Shown here piece after piece: positions 18,389-30,655 of a stretch of DNA of 64,000 nt (its first letter is position 1; each line of letters opens with the position of its first letter). The notes below the pieces were generated by a model. It was not told the origin of the DNA. It was given only the letters and a program-made list of their open reading frames with translations, and searched no databases. This DNA comes from Kitasatospora sp044457565 (GTDB lineage: Bacteria; Actinomycetota; Actinomycetes; Streptomycetales; Streptomycetaceae). Location: NCBI RefSeq assembly GCF_044457565.1, contig NZ_JBITGZ010000016.1, positions 1-64,000 on the forward strand, in the 5' to 3' direction. The translations under genes and the position numbers were made by a program.

Positions 18389-20065
18389 TCACTTCACCGG
18401 GGAGTAGACCCGCTCCAGGGACTGGGTGCCCGAGCGGGTGCGGTAGGAACGGGCCCACTTGGTGGTGGCGTCCTTCCTGGTGCGGTCGGAGAGGACGTAG
18501 TAGTCCATCTGGACCGCGTCCTTGGTGACGTCCAGGACCCCGTAGCCGTGCGAGTCCAGGTCGATCCACTTCACGTGCCGGTTGGCGGCCTGGAGGGCGC
18601 CGGTGGCCAGCAGCGAGACGGTGTGCGGGGCGACGTGCAGGATGTCGTCGATGTTGTCCGAGGTCACCGAGGTGACCACGAACTCCGTCGCCACGCTGGC
18701 GGAGGCGGGGTAGGTGGCCGCCTCCTCGGGCACGTCGCTCGCCCACGCGGAGTGGATGTCACCGGTCAGGAAGACGGTGTTGCGGATGCCCTGCGACTTG
18801 AGGTGGCCGAGCAGTTCGCGCCGGTCGTGGGTGTAGCCGTCCCACTGGTCGGTGTTGACGGCCAGGCCCTCGCCCGGCAGGCCGAGCAGCTTGGCCAGCG
18901 GGCGCAGCAGGTAGTCCGGGAGGGAGAAGAAGGCGACCGGCGAGATCATCACCGAGTTGCCGACCAGCCGCCAGGTGGTGTCCGAGGCGGAGAGGCCGGC
19001 CTTCAGCCAGTCCAGCTGGGCGCGGCCGGTGATGGTGCGGTCGGCCGAGTCGACGCTGCCGTCGCCGACCTTGACCTGCGCGGAGCGGAACGAGCGCAGG
19101 TCGAGCAGGTTGATGTCGGCCAGCTTGCCGTAGCGCAGGCGGCGGTAGGTGGTGCCGGCGATCGAGGGGCGGACCGGCATCCACTCGAAGTAGGCCTTCT
19201 TGGCGGCGGCGACGCGGTCGGCCCAGTCGCCCTCGGTGCCCGGGGTGTGGTTCTCGGCACCGACCGAGGAGGCGTCGTTGGCGAACTCGTGGTCGTCCCA
19301 GATCGCGATCACCGGGATGATCGCGTGCAGGCCCTGGAGGTCCTGGTCGGTCTTGTAACGGCCGTGCCTGGCACGGTAGTCGGCGAGGTTCAGGATCTCG
19401 TGGGCCGGCTCGTGCGCGCGCACCACCTTGCCGGCGGCGCAGAACTCGCCGCTCTTGTACTCGTAGATGTAGTCGCCGAGGAACAGGAACACGTCCAGGT
19501 CGCCGCGCGCCGCCAGGTGCCGGTACGCGGAGAAGTAGCCCGCCTCCCAGTTGGCGCAGGAGGCGACGCCCAGGCGCAGCCGGTCCAGCCCCGCGTCGTA
19601 CGCGGGGGTGGTGCGGGTGCGGCCGACGGGCGAGGTGACGCCGCCGGCGGTGAAGCGGTACCAGTACGTGGTGTCGGCTCTCAGGCCGCGGGCGTCCACC
19701 TTGACGGTGTGGTCGCCGGAGGCGGAGGCGACGACCGAGCCGGCGGCGGCCACCGCGGTGAAGGCGCGGTCGGTGGCGAGCTCCCAGCGGACCTCGGTGT
19801 CCGGGCCGAGGCCGGAGCCGGGTACGGCGTCGGGGGTCGGGGTGAGGCGGGTCCAGAGCACGATGCCGTCGGGCAGCGGGTCGCCGGAGGCGACGCCGTG
19901 CAGGAAGGCGGGGGCGGCGGGCCCGGTGTCGGCGAGGGCGCGGTCGCTGAGGGCCAGCGGGAGGGCGGCGGCGCCGGCGGCGATCGCGGTGGCCTTGAGC
20001 ACCTGGCGGCGGTGCGGGCGGCCTTCGAGGGACGGCGTGGTCTTGGCAAGTATGGGGTCGGTCAC
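18389..20065 (-). CDS. phoD: PhoD-like alkaline phosphatase/phosphodiesterase, Tat-exported
   Basis: 558 aa. The N terminus carries a twin-arginine signal (H-R-R-Q-V-L-K-A followed by a hydrophobic stretch ending A-L-A), so the folded metalloenzyme is exported. A PhoD N-terminal Ig-like domain follows (H-G-V-A-S-G-D-P-L, W-T-R-L-T-P), then the catalytic domain with metal motifs LFLGDYIYEY, WDDHEFANDASS and LTGDIHSAW. The family uses Fe3+ and Ca2+ to hydrolyse phosphate esters and teichoic-acid-type polymers; the natural substrate here is not known. GTG 20065 is chosen because of a -10 element seven bases upstream. I saw no convincing PHO box. Confidence 0.93.
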   Translation of the reverse strand: MTDPILAKTTPSLEGRPHRRQVLKATAIAAGAAALPLALSDRALADTGPAAPAFLHGVASGDPLPDGIVLWTRLTPTPDAVPGSGLGPDTEVRWELATDRAFTAVAAAGSVVASASGDHTVKVDARGLRADTTYWYRFTAGGVTSPVGRTRTTPAYDAGLDRLRLGVASCANWEAGYFSAYRHLAARGDLDVFLFLGDYIYEYKSGEFCAAGKVVRAHEPAHEILNLADYRARHGRYKTDQDLQGLHAIIPVIAIWDDHEFANDASSVGAENHTPGTEGDWADRVAAAKKAYFEWMPVRPSIAGTTYRRLRYGKLADINLLDLRSFRSAQVKVGDGSVDSADRTITGRAQLDWLKAGLSASDTTWRLVGNSVMISPVAFFSLPDYLLRPLAKLLGLPGEGLAVNTDQWDGYTHDRRELLGHLKSQGIRNTVFLTGDIHSAWASDVPEEAATYPASASVATEFVVTSVTSDNIDDILHVAPHTVSLLATGALQAANRHVKWIDLDSHGYGVLDVTKDAVQMDYYVLSDRTRKDATTKWARSYRTRSGTQSLERVYSPVK

Positions 20066-20072
20066 GGCGGAT

Positions 20073-20078
20073 AGGCTA
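20073..20078 (-). promoter_or_regulatory. -10 element, leaderless start of phoD
   Basis: TAGCCT on the minus strand, seven bases before the GTG start. No ribosome binding site is visible. Confidence 0.45.
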
Positions 20079-20308
20079 CCGGCCGGTAATGCGCTGTTCC
20101 ATACTCGGGACTGACTGTTCGTCCGCTCTTCATCGGGTCTTGGGGGTCGGCACCGGTGCGCGGGCGGTGCGCCACCCGGCGGCCATGCGGGATCATGGAG
20201 GGGTACCGGCGCCGTCCCGGGCCGGTCCGGGCAGGCCCGGTGGCTGCCCCGCCCCGGCCGAAGCCCGGCCCTGCCCAGTCCCGCCCCCGTCCGCGAAGGA
20301 AGCCAGTC

Positions 20309-20911
20309 GTGGCCCAGATCGTCCTCTTCCACTCCGCCTACGGCCTGCGCCCCGCCGTCCACGCCGCCGCCGAGCGGCTGCGCGCCGCCGGCCACCAGGT
20401 CACCACCCCCGACCTGTACGACGGGCGCACCTTCGACACCGTCGAGGAGGGCATGGCGTACAAGGACGAGATCACCCAGGACGAGCTGCTGCGCCGCGCG
20501 ATCAGCGCCGTCGCGCCGCTGCTCACCCCCGCCGCCGGCGCCACCGCGCCCGCCGACGGCCTGGTGTACGCGGGCTTCTCGCTCGGTGGCGCCCTCGCCC
20601 AGAACCTCGCGCTGGCCGACGAGCACGCCAAGGGCCTGCTGCTCCTGCACGGCACCTCCGACATCCGCGACGACGCCGCGACCGGGATCCCCGTCCAGCT
20701 GCACGTCGCCGAGCCCGACCCGTTCGAGCCGGAGGACTGGCTGAACGCCTGGTACCTGCGGATGCGCAAGGCCGGCGCCGACGTCGAGGTCCACCGCTAC
20801 CGCGGCGCGGGTCACGTCTTCACCGACCCCGACCTGCCGGACCACGACGCCGAGGCCGCCGAGCGGACCTGGGCCGTCGCGCTGGACTTCCTGGCCGAGC
20901 TGGACGGCTGA
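20309..20911 (+). CDS. dienelactone hydrolase-family protein
   Basis: 200-aa compact alpha/beta hydrolase. Seen: the first strand Q-I-V-L-F-H-S-A-Y-G-L-R, D-L-Y-D-G-R-T-F typical of dienelactone hydrolases, a nucleophile elbow G-F-S-L-G-G with Ser where the classic enzymes have Cys, an Asp in A-E-P-D-P-F, and the catalytic His in G-A-G-H-V-F. The real substrate is not predictable. GTG 20309 is fixed by AAGGAAG eight bases upstream. The next gene starts six bases after its stop, so they form an operon. Confidence 0.85.
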   Translation: MAQIVLFHSAYGLRPAVHAAAERLRAAGHQVTTPDLYDGRTFDTVEEGMAYKDEITQDELLRRAISAVAPLLTPAAGATAPADGLVYAGFSLGGALAQNLALADEHAKGLLLLHGTSDIRDDAATGIPVQLHVAEPDPFEPEDWLNAWYLRMRKAGADVEVHRYRGAGHVFTDPDLPDHDAEAAERTWAVALDFLAELDG

Positions 20912-20917
20912 CGGCCC

Positions 20918-21367
20918 GTGGCCGGCGCCTCGGACCGCTACGCGGCCACGCCGCTGCCCCGGAAGCTGGGCATCAGGGCGGGCAGTGCGCTGCTGCTGGT
21001 CGGCGCGCCGCCGGGCTTCGCCGTCCCCGGTCTGCCGGACGGTGTCGTCCTGCTGCCCGCCGCCGACCCGGCCGCGCCCTTCGACACCGCCCTCTGGTTC
21101 CCGCCGGACCTCGCCGGGTACGAGGCCGGGCTGCCCGCCCTGCGCGCGGCGATGGCCCCGGCGGCCGGCCTCTGGGTCGCCTGGCGCAAGCGCTCCGCCG
21201 GTGGCACCGGCGACCTGGACGGCAACGTGATCCGTGAGGTGGCGCTGCCGACCGGGCTGGTCGACAACAAGGTCTGCGCGATCGACGAGCGCTGGTCGGG
21301 GCTGCGTCTGGTGGTGCGCCGCGACCTGCGGGGCGAGGCCGGGCGGGGCACGCCGGGACCGCCGTAG
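20918..21367 (+). CDS. DUF3052-like protein
   Basis: 149 aa. It starts with a pattern (S-D-R-Y-A-A-T-P-L-P-R-K-L-G-I) and carries G-L-W-V-A-W-R-K-R near the middle and T-G-L-V-D-N-K-V-C-A-I-D-E-R-W-S-G-L late. All of these I associate with the uncharacterised actinobacterial DUF3052 group. No catalytic motif or membrane segment is seen. It overlaps no other gene and is six bases after the dienelactone hydrolase, probably cotranslated. The following 286 bases (21368-21653) are GC-rich without a supported gene. Confidence 0.7.
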   Translation: MAGASDRYAATPLPRKLGIRAGSALLLVGAPPGFAVPGLPDGVVLLPAADPAAPFDTALWFPPDLAGYEAGLPALRAAMAPAAGLWVAWRKRSAGGTGDLDGNVIREVALPTGLVDNKVCAIDERWSGLRLVVRRDLRGEAGRGTPGPP

Positions 21368-21653
21368 GGGCCGCCGGTCCTCGGGGGGCTTGCCGTTCGC
21401 ACCGGATCCGGTCGTGCGTGGGACGGCCGACATTCCGGCGGCGGGGGCCACCGGGCCGTCCGCGCCCGCCCCTGCCCCGGCCGAGGCCGCGCCGCCCGGG
21501 TCCGAGGCCGCCGTCTTCGCCCCGCTGGAGCGCCGGGTGCTTCGGGTGCGCGGCCTGTCGGCCCGCGAGGAGCGGGCGGTCCGCCGGCCGGCCGGGTGGC
21601 CGACCGGCCGGGCCGGGTGACCGGACCACCGGCCCCGGCCATCCGTCCTGCGG

Positions 21654-22991
21654 TCAGAGCCCCGGGATGCGGCCGTTGCGGAAGAGGTCGACGAAGATCT
21701 GGTGGTCCTGGCGGGCCCGGGCGCCGTAGGCGTGGGCGAACTCGACCAGCATGGCCGTGAAGCCCTGCTCGTCGCGCCCGATCGCGGCGTCGATGGCCTG
21801 CTCGGTGGAGAACGGCACCAGGCTGTGGCCGCTGGCGGACTCGGCCGCGGCGGCGTGCATGGTGGCGGTGGCACGCCCGAGGTAGTCGATCACCGAGCGG
21901 AGGTCGGCCGGCTCGGTGAGGTCCGTCCAGTCCAGGTCGGTGGCGTACGGGGAGACCTCGGCGACCAGCTGGCCCCGGCCGCGCAGGGTGGCGTAGCCGA
22001 GCCAGGGGTCGCTGTGCGCCTGGAGCGCGCGCTGGGAGATGACCGTGCGGTGGCCCTCGTGCTCGAAGTAGCCGCGGATCGCCGGGTCGGTGACGTGCCG
22101 CGAGACGGCCGGCGTCTGGCCCTGCTTCATGTAGATGATGACGTCGTTCTCCAGGGCGTCGGTGTGCCCCTCCAGCAGCAGGTTGTACGAGGGCAGCCCG
22201 GCGCTGCCGATGCCGATGCCCCGCCGGCCGACCACGTCCTTGACCCGCAGCGCGTCGGGCCGGGTCCGGGATGCGGGCGGCAGGGTGGTCAGGTAGGCGT
22301 CGAAGGCGGCCAGCACCTCGGCCTTGGTGGCCTCGTCCAGCTCGATCGCGCCGCCGCCGGTGCGAAAGCGCCGCTCGTACCCGTCGATGACCGTCTCGTG
22401 GTCCAGCAGCTCGACCCGGGTCTGCAGCCTGGCTCGGCGCAGGGTGTCCAGGATCGGCCCGGTGGCGGTGTCCAGGGTGAAGGCGGCGGCCACGCCGTCG
22501 CGGGCGATATCGGCGATCTGGCCGCGGTAGGCGGCGGCGAACACCTGGACCAGCTCGGTGATGGTGTCGTCGGACAGCGCCTTGGCGTAGCCGATCAGCG
22601 CGAGGCTGGCGGCCAGCCGCTGGACGTCCCAGCTGAACGCGCCGACGTACGCCTCGTCGAAGTCGTTGACGTTGAAGACCAGCCGGCCCTCGGAGTTCAG
22701 GTAGGTGCCGAAGTTCTCCGCGTGCAGGTCGCCGTGGATCCAGACCCGGCTGGTCCGCTCGTCCAGGAAGGCGGCGCCGTAGCCGTCGTAGGGGGCGGTG
22801 GTGAGGTCCGCGTAGTAGAGGCCGGCGGTGCCGCGGTAGAACGCGAAGGCGGAGGCGGCCATCTTGCGGAACTTCACCCGGAAGGCGGCCGGGTCCTGGG
22901 CCAGCAGCTCGCCGAAGGCGCCGTCGAAGACCCGCAGGATCGTCTCGGCGCGCTCCGGCTCGCGGTCGGCGGCGGTGAGCTGGTCGGTCAT
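21654..22991 (-). CDS. DUF2252 family, kinase-fold protein
   Basis: 445 aa. DUF2252 proteins resemble aminoglycoside/choline phosphotransferases. Seen: V-W-I-H-G-D-L-H-A-E-N-F-G (the HGDxHxxN catalytic loop) followed by V-F-N-V-N-D-F-D-E-A (metal-binding Asp). Other family marks are an early K-F-R-K-M-A-A-S-A-F-A-F-Y-R-G and V-V-G-R-R-G-I-G-I-G-S-A-G. The phosphorylated substrate is unknown. ATG 22991 has AAGGA eight bases upstream. It stands alone, divergent from dnaE, with about 200 bases between them. Confidence 0.85.
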   Translation of the reverse strand: MTDQLTAADREPERAETILRVFDGAFGELLAQDPAAFRVKFRKMAASAFAFYRGTAGLYYADLTTAPYDGYGAAFLDERTSRVWIHGDLHAENFGTYLNSEGRLVFNVNDFDEAYVGAFSWDVQRLAASLALIGYAKALSDDTITELVQVFAAAYRGQIADIARDGVAAAFTLDTATGPILDTLRRARLQTRVELLDHETVIDGYERRFRTGGGAIELDEATKAEVLAAFDAYLTTLPPASRTRPDALRVKDVVGRRGIGIGSAGLPSYNLLLEGHTDALENDVIIYMKQGQTPAVSRHVTDPAIRGYFEHEGHRTVISQRALQAHSDPWLGYATLRGRGQLVAEVSPYATDLDWTDLTEPADLRSVIDYLGRATATMHAAAAESASGHSLVPFSTEQAIDAAIGRDEQGFTAMLVEFAHAYGARARQDHQIFVDLFRNGRIPGL

Positions 22992-23191
22992 GTGGCGGGT
23001 TCCTTTACGGGCGCGTGGGTGGCCTGAGACTGCTGCGACTGGAGGCTAGAGTAGGAGGGTGAACGTGTGAGACGTGGTCCGGGTCCCCTCAGGAGGCTCG
23101 GGCCTCAACTGTTTCAGGTCGGCTGATCACCCGCCGTGACCTGGGCGTTCGCCGGCCAATCGACAAGCACCGAGTCTCCGGAGGCCCCGCC

Positions 23192-26725
<3,534 letters not shown>

Positions 26726-26733
26726 CCCGGGCG

Positions 26734-26770
26734 CCCTCGCGCGGGGCCCACGTCGGGCGCCGCGCGAGGG
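26734..26770. terminator. bidirectional hairpin between dnaE and the PemK-like gene
   Basis: Perfect 11-bp stem CCCTCGCGCGG / CCGCGCGAGGG with a 15-base loop in the 52-base gap of two convergent genes. Confidence 0.7.
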
Positions 26771-26777
26771 AGCGGGC

Positions 26778-27233
26778 TCAGCTCCAGCGGTAGCGCAGCC
26801 GCAGGTGGTCGATCACCAGGTTGAAGCGGGCCCGGTCCAGCGCGCAGGCCTCGCGGCGCATCCCGTCCGGGTGCACGCGCAGCACCCGCTCGGTGGAGAC
26901 CCAGGAGTCGCGCCCGGTGCGGTCCCACGGGCCCGAGCCCAGCGGCACCCAGTCGCGGTCGCCGTCGTGGTGGCCCTTGCTGGAGAGCATCACCGCCAGC
27001 AGCGTGCCGCCCGGCTCGCGGGCGACCACCAGCACCGGCCGGTCCTTGCCGCGCCCGTCGTTCTCCTCGTACGGCACCCACGTCCAGACGATCTCGCCCG
27101 GATCGGGATCGCCGTCGTGGTCGGGCGCGTACTCGGTGCGGACCGCCCCGATCCGGTGCGGTTCGACCTCCGCGGTGGCGCCGGGGCCGAGGCGGCCCGG
27201 GGTGTTCTGGCTCTGATCGGTCAGCTCGCTCAT
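26778..27233 (-). CDS. PemK/MazF-family protein without adjacent antitoxin
   Basis: 151 aa. The first 45 residues are variable. The core V-W-T-W-V-P-Y-E-E-N-D-G-R-G-K-D-R-P-V-L-V-V and L-L-A-V-M-L-S-S-K match the actinobacterial PemK/MazF-like fold: the initial beta strand, the K-x-R-P-x-x-V-V pattern and a Ser/Thr before Lys. Classical members cleave mRNA, but many stand-alone actinobacterial members are unproven as toxins. There is no small antitoxin gene on either side: LysR is upstream and dnaE is convergent. Its predicted -10 overlaps the stop codon of the LysR gene. Confidence 0.75.
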   Translation of the reverse strand: MSELTDQSQNTPGRLGPGATAEVEPHRIGAVRTEYAPDHDGDPDPGEIVWTWVPYEENDGRGKDRPVLVVAREPGGTLLAVMLSSKGHHDGDRDWVPLGSGPWDRTGRDSWVSTERVLRVHPDGMRREACALDRARFNLVIDHLRLRYRWS

Positions 27234-27239
27234 GGGCGC

Positions 27240-27245
27240 AGGCTA
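27240..27245 (-). promoter_or_regulatory. -10 element of the PemK-like gene, over the lysR stop codon
   Basis: TAGCCT on the minus strand, six bases before ATG 27233. The first three bases are the TAG stop of the upstream LysR gene. Confidence 0.4.
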
Positions 27246-28166
27246 GAGGGCGGGCTGAGGGTGGATCAAGGTCTGCGGGAGTACCGCGTGCAGGGCCGAG
27301 GTGAGCGCCGAGACCGCCGGGTGGACGGCGGAGCCCGCCCGGAAGGCCGTCCGGGTACGACGCGACATCGTCAGCCGGGTGAGGTCGACCCCGGGCGGCG
27401 GGTCACCGGCGCCGAGCTGGGGCACCAGCGCCACCCCCTGCCCGGCCGCGACCAGCGCCAGCACCGTCGCGAAGTCGTCCACCTGGTGGCGGATCCGCGG
27501 CGCGAAGCCGGCCGCCTGGCAGGCCCGGACGGCCATCGCGTGGCAGAGGGTGCTGGGTGTGGCGACGATCCACGGCGCCGCCCGCCAGTGCCGCAGGACC
27601 TCATCGTCGGGCCCGGTGGGCGCCGTGCGCGCGCCAGGCCCCGCCGCCAGGTACATCGCCTCGGTGAACAGCGGCTCGGTCTGCACCCCGGGCTCCTGCG
27701 GGGCGGGCGCGAAGTCGTGGTCGTGGACGAGCGCGACGTCCAGTTCGCCCGCCCGCAGCGCGTCCGCCACGCTCACCGAGTCCATCTCGGCGACCATCGG
27801 TTCCAGCCTCGGGTGCTCACGGGCCAGGGCGGCCAGCGCGGCCGGGACGATCGCCCGCGCGGCGGAGGGGAAGGTGCCGATCCGCAGCGGGCCGGCCAGG
27901 CCCTGGCGGGCGTCCACGAGCTCGGCGGAGGCCAGCTCCAGGCGCTCCAGCACCGCCTCCGTGTGCCGGACCAGGTTCAGCCCCGCGGGCGTCAGCGCGA
28001 CCCGCCGGCCGGTGCGCTCCAGCAGCGGCACCCCCGCCTCCCGCTCCAGCACCGACAGCTGCTGGGAGACGGCGGACGGGCTGAACGCCAGGGCCTCGGC
28101 CACGGCGGCGATGGTGCCCCGGTGGGCGAGTTCCCTCAGCAGACGGAGGCGGCGAACATCGAGCAT
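27243..28166 (-). CDS. LysR-family transcriptional regulator
   Basis: 307 aa. An N-terminal winged helix (V-R-R-L-R-L-L-R-E-L-A, then F-S-P-S-A-V-S-Q-Q-L-S-V-L-E-R) is followed by a two-lobed effector-binding domain (L-R-I-G-T-F-P-S-A, L-D-V-A-L-V-H-D-H-D). It is divergent from a DapA-family gene with 72 bases between starts, so the classical model is autoregulation plus control of that gene by an unknown small molecule. ATG 28166 has a -10 element six bases upstream and no ribosome binding site. Confidence 0.93.
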   Translation of the reverse strand: MLDVRRLRLLRELAHRGTIAAVAEALAFSPSAVSQQLSVLEREAGVPLLERTGRRVALTPAGLNLVRHTEAVLERLELASAELVDARQGLAGPLRIGTFPSAARAIVPAALAALAREHPRLEPMVAEMDSVSVADALRAGELDVALVHDHDFAPAPQEPGVQTEPLFTEAMYLAAGPGARTAPTGPDDEVLRHWRAAPWIVATPSTLCHAMAVRACQAAGFAPRIRHQVDDFATVLALVAAGQGVALVPQLGAGDPPPGVDLTRLTMSRRTRTAFRAGSAVHPAVSALTSALHAVLPQTLIHPQPAL

Positions 28167-28172
28167 CGGACC

Positions 28173-28178
28173 AGCTTA
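28173..28178 (-). promoter_or_regulatory. -10 element of the lysR gene in the divergent region
   Basis: TAAGCT on the minus strand, six bases before the LysR ATG. The same 72-base gap holds TTC-N13-GAA (plus strand, about 28182-28200), a possible LysR operator, and a weak CAGGCT seven bases before the ATG of the divergent gene. Confidence 0.4.
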
Positions 28179-28238
28179 CGGTTCACGTCACAAATGCGAA
28201 CTGGACCCGCACAGCGAGCATGCGCCAGGCTCGACGGC

Positions 28239-29171
28239 ATGGACCAGTGCACCGCCCTGAACGGCATCTTCGTGCCCCTCGTCACCCCCTTCGACGCCGA
28301 CGGCGCGCTCGCCGCGCAGGCCCTGGAGGCCCTCGCCCACGGGTTGCTGGACGACGGCGCCGCCGGGCTGGTCGCGCTCGGCACCACCGCCGAGACGGCC
28401 ACCCTCGACGAGGACGAGCGCCGGGCCGTCGTGCGGATCTGCGCCCGGGTCTGCCGCGAGCGGGGTGCCACCCTGATCGTCGGCGCCGGCGGCAGCGACA
28501 CCCGCCGCAGCGCCGAGGCCCTGCGCGCGCTCGGCCGGGACGTCCCCGAGGCGGCCGCCGCGCTGGTGACCGTGCCGTCCTTCAGCAGGGCGGGGGAGGC
28601 CGGGACGCTCGCGCACTTCCGGCACCTGGCGGCCGTCAGCCCCGTCCCACTGATCGTGTACCACATCCCGTACCGCACCGGGCAGCCGCTGAGCGCGGCC
28701 GCGCTGCTCGAACTCGCCGCGGTGCCGGGCGTGGCCGGGATCAAGCACGCGGTGGGCGGCATCGACGCGGACACCGTCGAACTGCTCGGCTCGGCGCCGG
28801 CCGGCTTCGCGGTGCTGGCGGGGGACGACGTCTTCCTGCCCCCGCTGCTGGCGCTCGGCGCCCACGGCGGCATCCTGGCCGCCTCCCACCTGGCCACCGC
28901 CCGCTTCGTCGAGCTGGCCGAGGCCTGGCGCACCGGGGACGTGCCCAGGGCGAGGGCCCTGGGCCACGCCCTCGCGGCGCTGGCCGGCGCGGCCTTCGCC
29001 GCCCCCAACCCGACCGTGGTCAAGGGCGTCCTGCACGCCCAGGGCCGCATCCCCACCCCCGCCGTCCGGCTGCCGCTGCTGCCCGCCGCGCCCGCGTTGG
29101 TCGAGGCCGCGCTGGCCCGGCTCACGGCCGTACGGGCGCCGGAGCCCATGGCCACCGCGGCGGCGGGGTGA
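28239..29171 (+). CDS. DapA/NAL-family aldolase (dihydrodipicolinate synthase-like)
   Basis: 310-aa TIM-barrel class I aldolase. Seen: F-V-P-L-V-T-P-F at the N terminus, G-T-T-A-E-T-A-T-L (the pyruvate carboxylate loop), V-Y-H-I-P-Y-R-T-G with Tyr141, and the Schiff-base Lys169 in G-I-K-H-A-V-G. It could be a second dapA or another family member such as a KDG or acylneuraminate-type lyase. Control by a divergent LysR argues for a catabolic or specialised role rather than housekeeping lysine synthesis, although asd lies just downstream. The C terminus is Ala-rich. ATG 28239 has no good ribosome binding site, suggesting a leaderless message. Confidence 0.85.
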   Translation: MDQCTALNGIFVPLVTPFDADGALAAQALEALAHGLLDDGAAGLVALGTTAETATLDEDERRAVVRICARVCRERGATLIVGAGGSDTRRSAEALRALGRDVPEAAAALVTVPSFSRAGEAGTLAHFRHLAAVSPVPLIVYHIPYRTGQPLSAAALLELAAVPGVAGIKHAVGGIDADTVELLGSAPAGFAVLAGDDVFLPPLLALGAHGGILAASHLATARFVELAEAWRTGDVPRARALGHALAALAGAAFAAPNPTVVKGVLHAQGRIPTPAVRLPLLPAAPALVEAALARLTAVRAPEPMATAAAG

Positions 29172-29307
29172 GCGCGGCCGCCGTGGGCCGCGCGCCGGAC
29201 AGCCGCCGCCCACAGCGTGGAACGCCCGGCGGCCCCGGCCCGGGGACAGGGCATGATGGGCAGAGTGCGGCTGTGATCAGCAGGAACACCAGAGGAGGAG
29301 TACTCGG

Positions 29308-30333
29308 ATGAGGATCGGCATTGTTGGGGCCACCGGCCAGGTCGGCGGCGTGGTGCGGAGCATTCTGGCGGAGCGCGGGTTCCCGGTGGAGCAGCTGCGG
29401 CTGTTCGCCTCGGCCCGCTCGGCCGGCCGGACGCTGCCCTGGCAGGACACCGAGATCACCATCGAGGACGCGGCCACGGCCGACTACACCGGCCTGGACA
29501 TCGTGATCTTCTCGGCCGGCGGCTCGACCTCCAAGGAGCTCGCCCCCAAGGTGGCCGCGGCCGGCGCCGTCGTGATCGACAACTCCTCGGCCTGGCGCCG
29601 CGACCCCGAGGTCCCGCTGGTGGTCTCCGAGGTCAACCCGGAGGCGATCGCGGACCGCCCCAAGGGCATCATCGCCAACCCCAACTGCACCACCATGGCC
29701 GCCATGCCGGTGCTGCGCCCGCTGCACGAGGAGGCGGGGCTGACCGCGCTGGTCGCCACCACCTACCAGGCCGTCTCCGGCTCGGGCCTCGCCGGCGTCG
29801 CCGAGCTGCACTCGCAGGCCCTCAAGGTGGTGGAGAGCGCCGACCGGCTCACCCACGACGGCGAGGCCGTCGAGTTCCCCGAGCCCGCCGTGTACAAGCG
29901 TCCGATCGCCTTCAACGTGGTGCCGCTGGCCGGCAACCTGGTCGACGACGGCAGCTTCGAGACCGACGAGGAGCAGAAGCTCCGCCACGAGTCCCGCAAG
30001 ATCCTCGGCATCCCGGAGCTGAAGGTCTCCGGCACCTGCGTGCGCGTGCCGGTCTTCTCCGGCCACTCGCTCCAGGTCAACGCCCGCTTCACCGGCCCGA
30101 TCAGCGTCGAGCGCGCGTACGAGCTGCTGAAGGACGCCCCCGGCGTCGAGCTCTCCGAGATCCCCACCCCGCTCCAGGCCGCCGGCAAGGACGCCTCGTA
30201 CGTCGGCCGGATCCGGGTGGACGAGACCGTCGAGCACGGGCTGTCGCTGTTCCTCTCCAACGACAACCTGCGCAAGGGCGCGGCCCTGAACGCCGTGCAG
30301 ATCGCCGAGCTGGTCGCGGCCGAGCTCGGCTGA
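29308..30333 (+). CDS. asd: aspartate-semialdehyde dehydrogenase
   Basis: Reduces aspartyl phosphate to aspartate semialdehyde with NADPH, the branch point to Lys/diaminopimelate, Thr and Met. 341 aa, normal. Seen: R-I-G-I-V-G-A-T-G-Q-V-G Rossmann loop, catalytic Cys127 in A-N-P-N-C-T-T-M, and F-S-G-H-S in the substrate-binding part. The ribosome binding site AGGAGGAG is very strong. The gene often follows the aspartokinase gene in actinobacteria; here the neighbour is the DapA-family gene 136 bases upstream. A terminator follows. Confidence 0.96.
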   Translation: MRIGIVGATGQVGGVVRSILAERGFPVEQLRLFASARSAGRTLPWQDTEITIEDAATADYTGLDIVIFSAGGSTSKELAPKVAAAGAVVIDNSSAWRRDPEVPLVVSEVNPEAIADRPKGIIANPNCTTMAAMPVLRPLHEEAGLTALVATTYQAVSGSGLAGVAELHSQALKVVESADRLTHDGEAVEFPEPAVYKRPIAFNVVPLAGNLVDDGSFETDEEQKLRHESRKILGIPELKVSGTCVRVPVFSGHSLQVNARFTGPISVERAYELLKDAPGVELSEIPTPLQAAGKDASYVGRIRVDETVEHGLSLFLSNDNLRKGAALNAVQIAELVAAELG

Positions 30334-30360
30334 GCGTCCTGCCCGCCACGCGTACGTCCA

Positions 30361-30384
30361 GGCCCCGCCCACCAGGGCGGGGCC
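30361..30384 (+). terminator. terminator of asd
   Basis: Perfect 10-bp stem GGCCCCGCCC / GGGCGGGGCC with a tetraloop ACCA, 27 bases after the stop. The rest of the 322-base gap to the next gene (to 30655) shows nothing else I can support. Confidence 0.8.
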
Positions 30385-30655
30385 TCGGTGCACTCCGGGC
30401 GGAACCATCGCTCGCCGACCGCCCGAGGTTCACCGCCCGGAGCGGGGGTAAAGGAGCCCCAACGATCGGGCGGGCCGGGCGCGGCCGGTTGCGGCGATCG
30501 GCGTGGTTCGGACCACCGGACCCCGGCCGGTCGGGCAGACTGCTCCCTACGCCGAGCGCCGGGCCACCGCGCCCGGGCCGCTGGGCTGACCGCGCCCACC
30601 AGGCGCCGCCGGCCGGTGGCGCCGTACCCGGGGCCGACCGGAAAGAGGTGCGGAA

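Noticed and set aside
20066..20160. PHO box upstream of phoD
   Set aside because: I looked for GTTCACC-like 11-bp direct repeats and found no convincing pair.
21368..21653. Open frame after the DUF3052-like gene (P-F-A-P-D-P-V-V-R-G-T-A-D-I-P onward)
   Set aside because: No ribosome site, biased Pro/Ala composition, no recognised motif; not supported as a gene.
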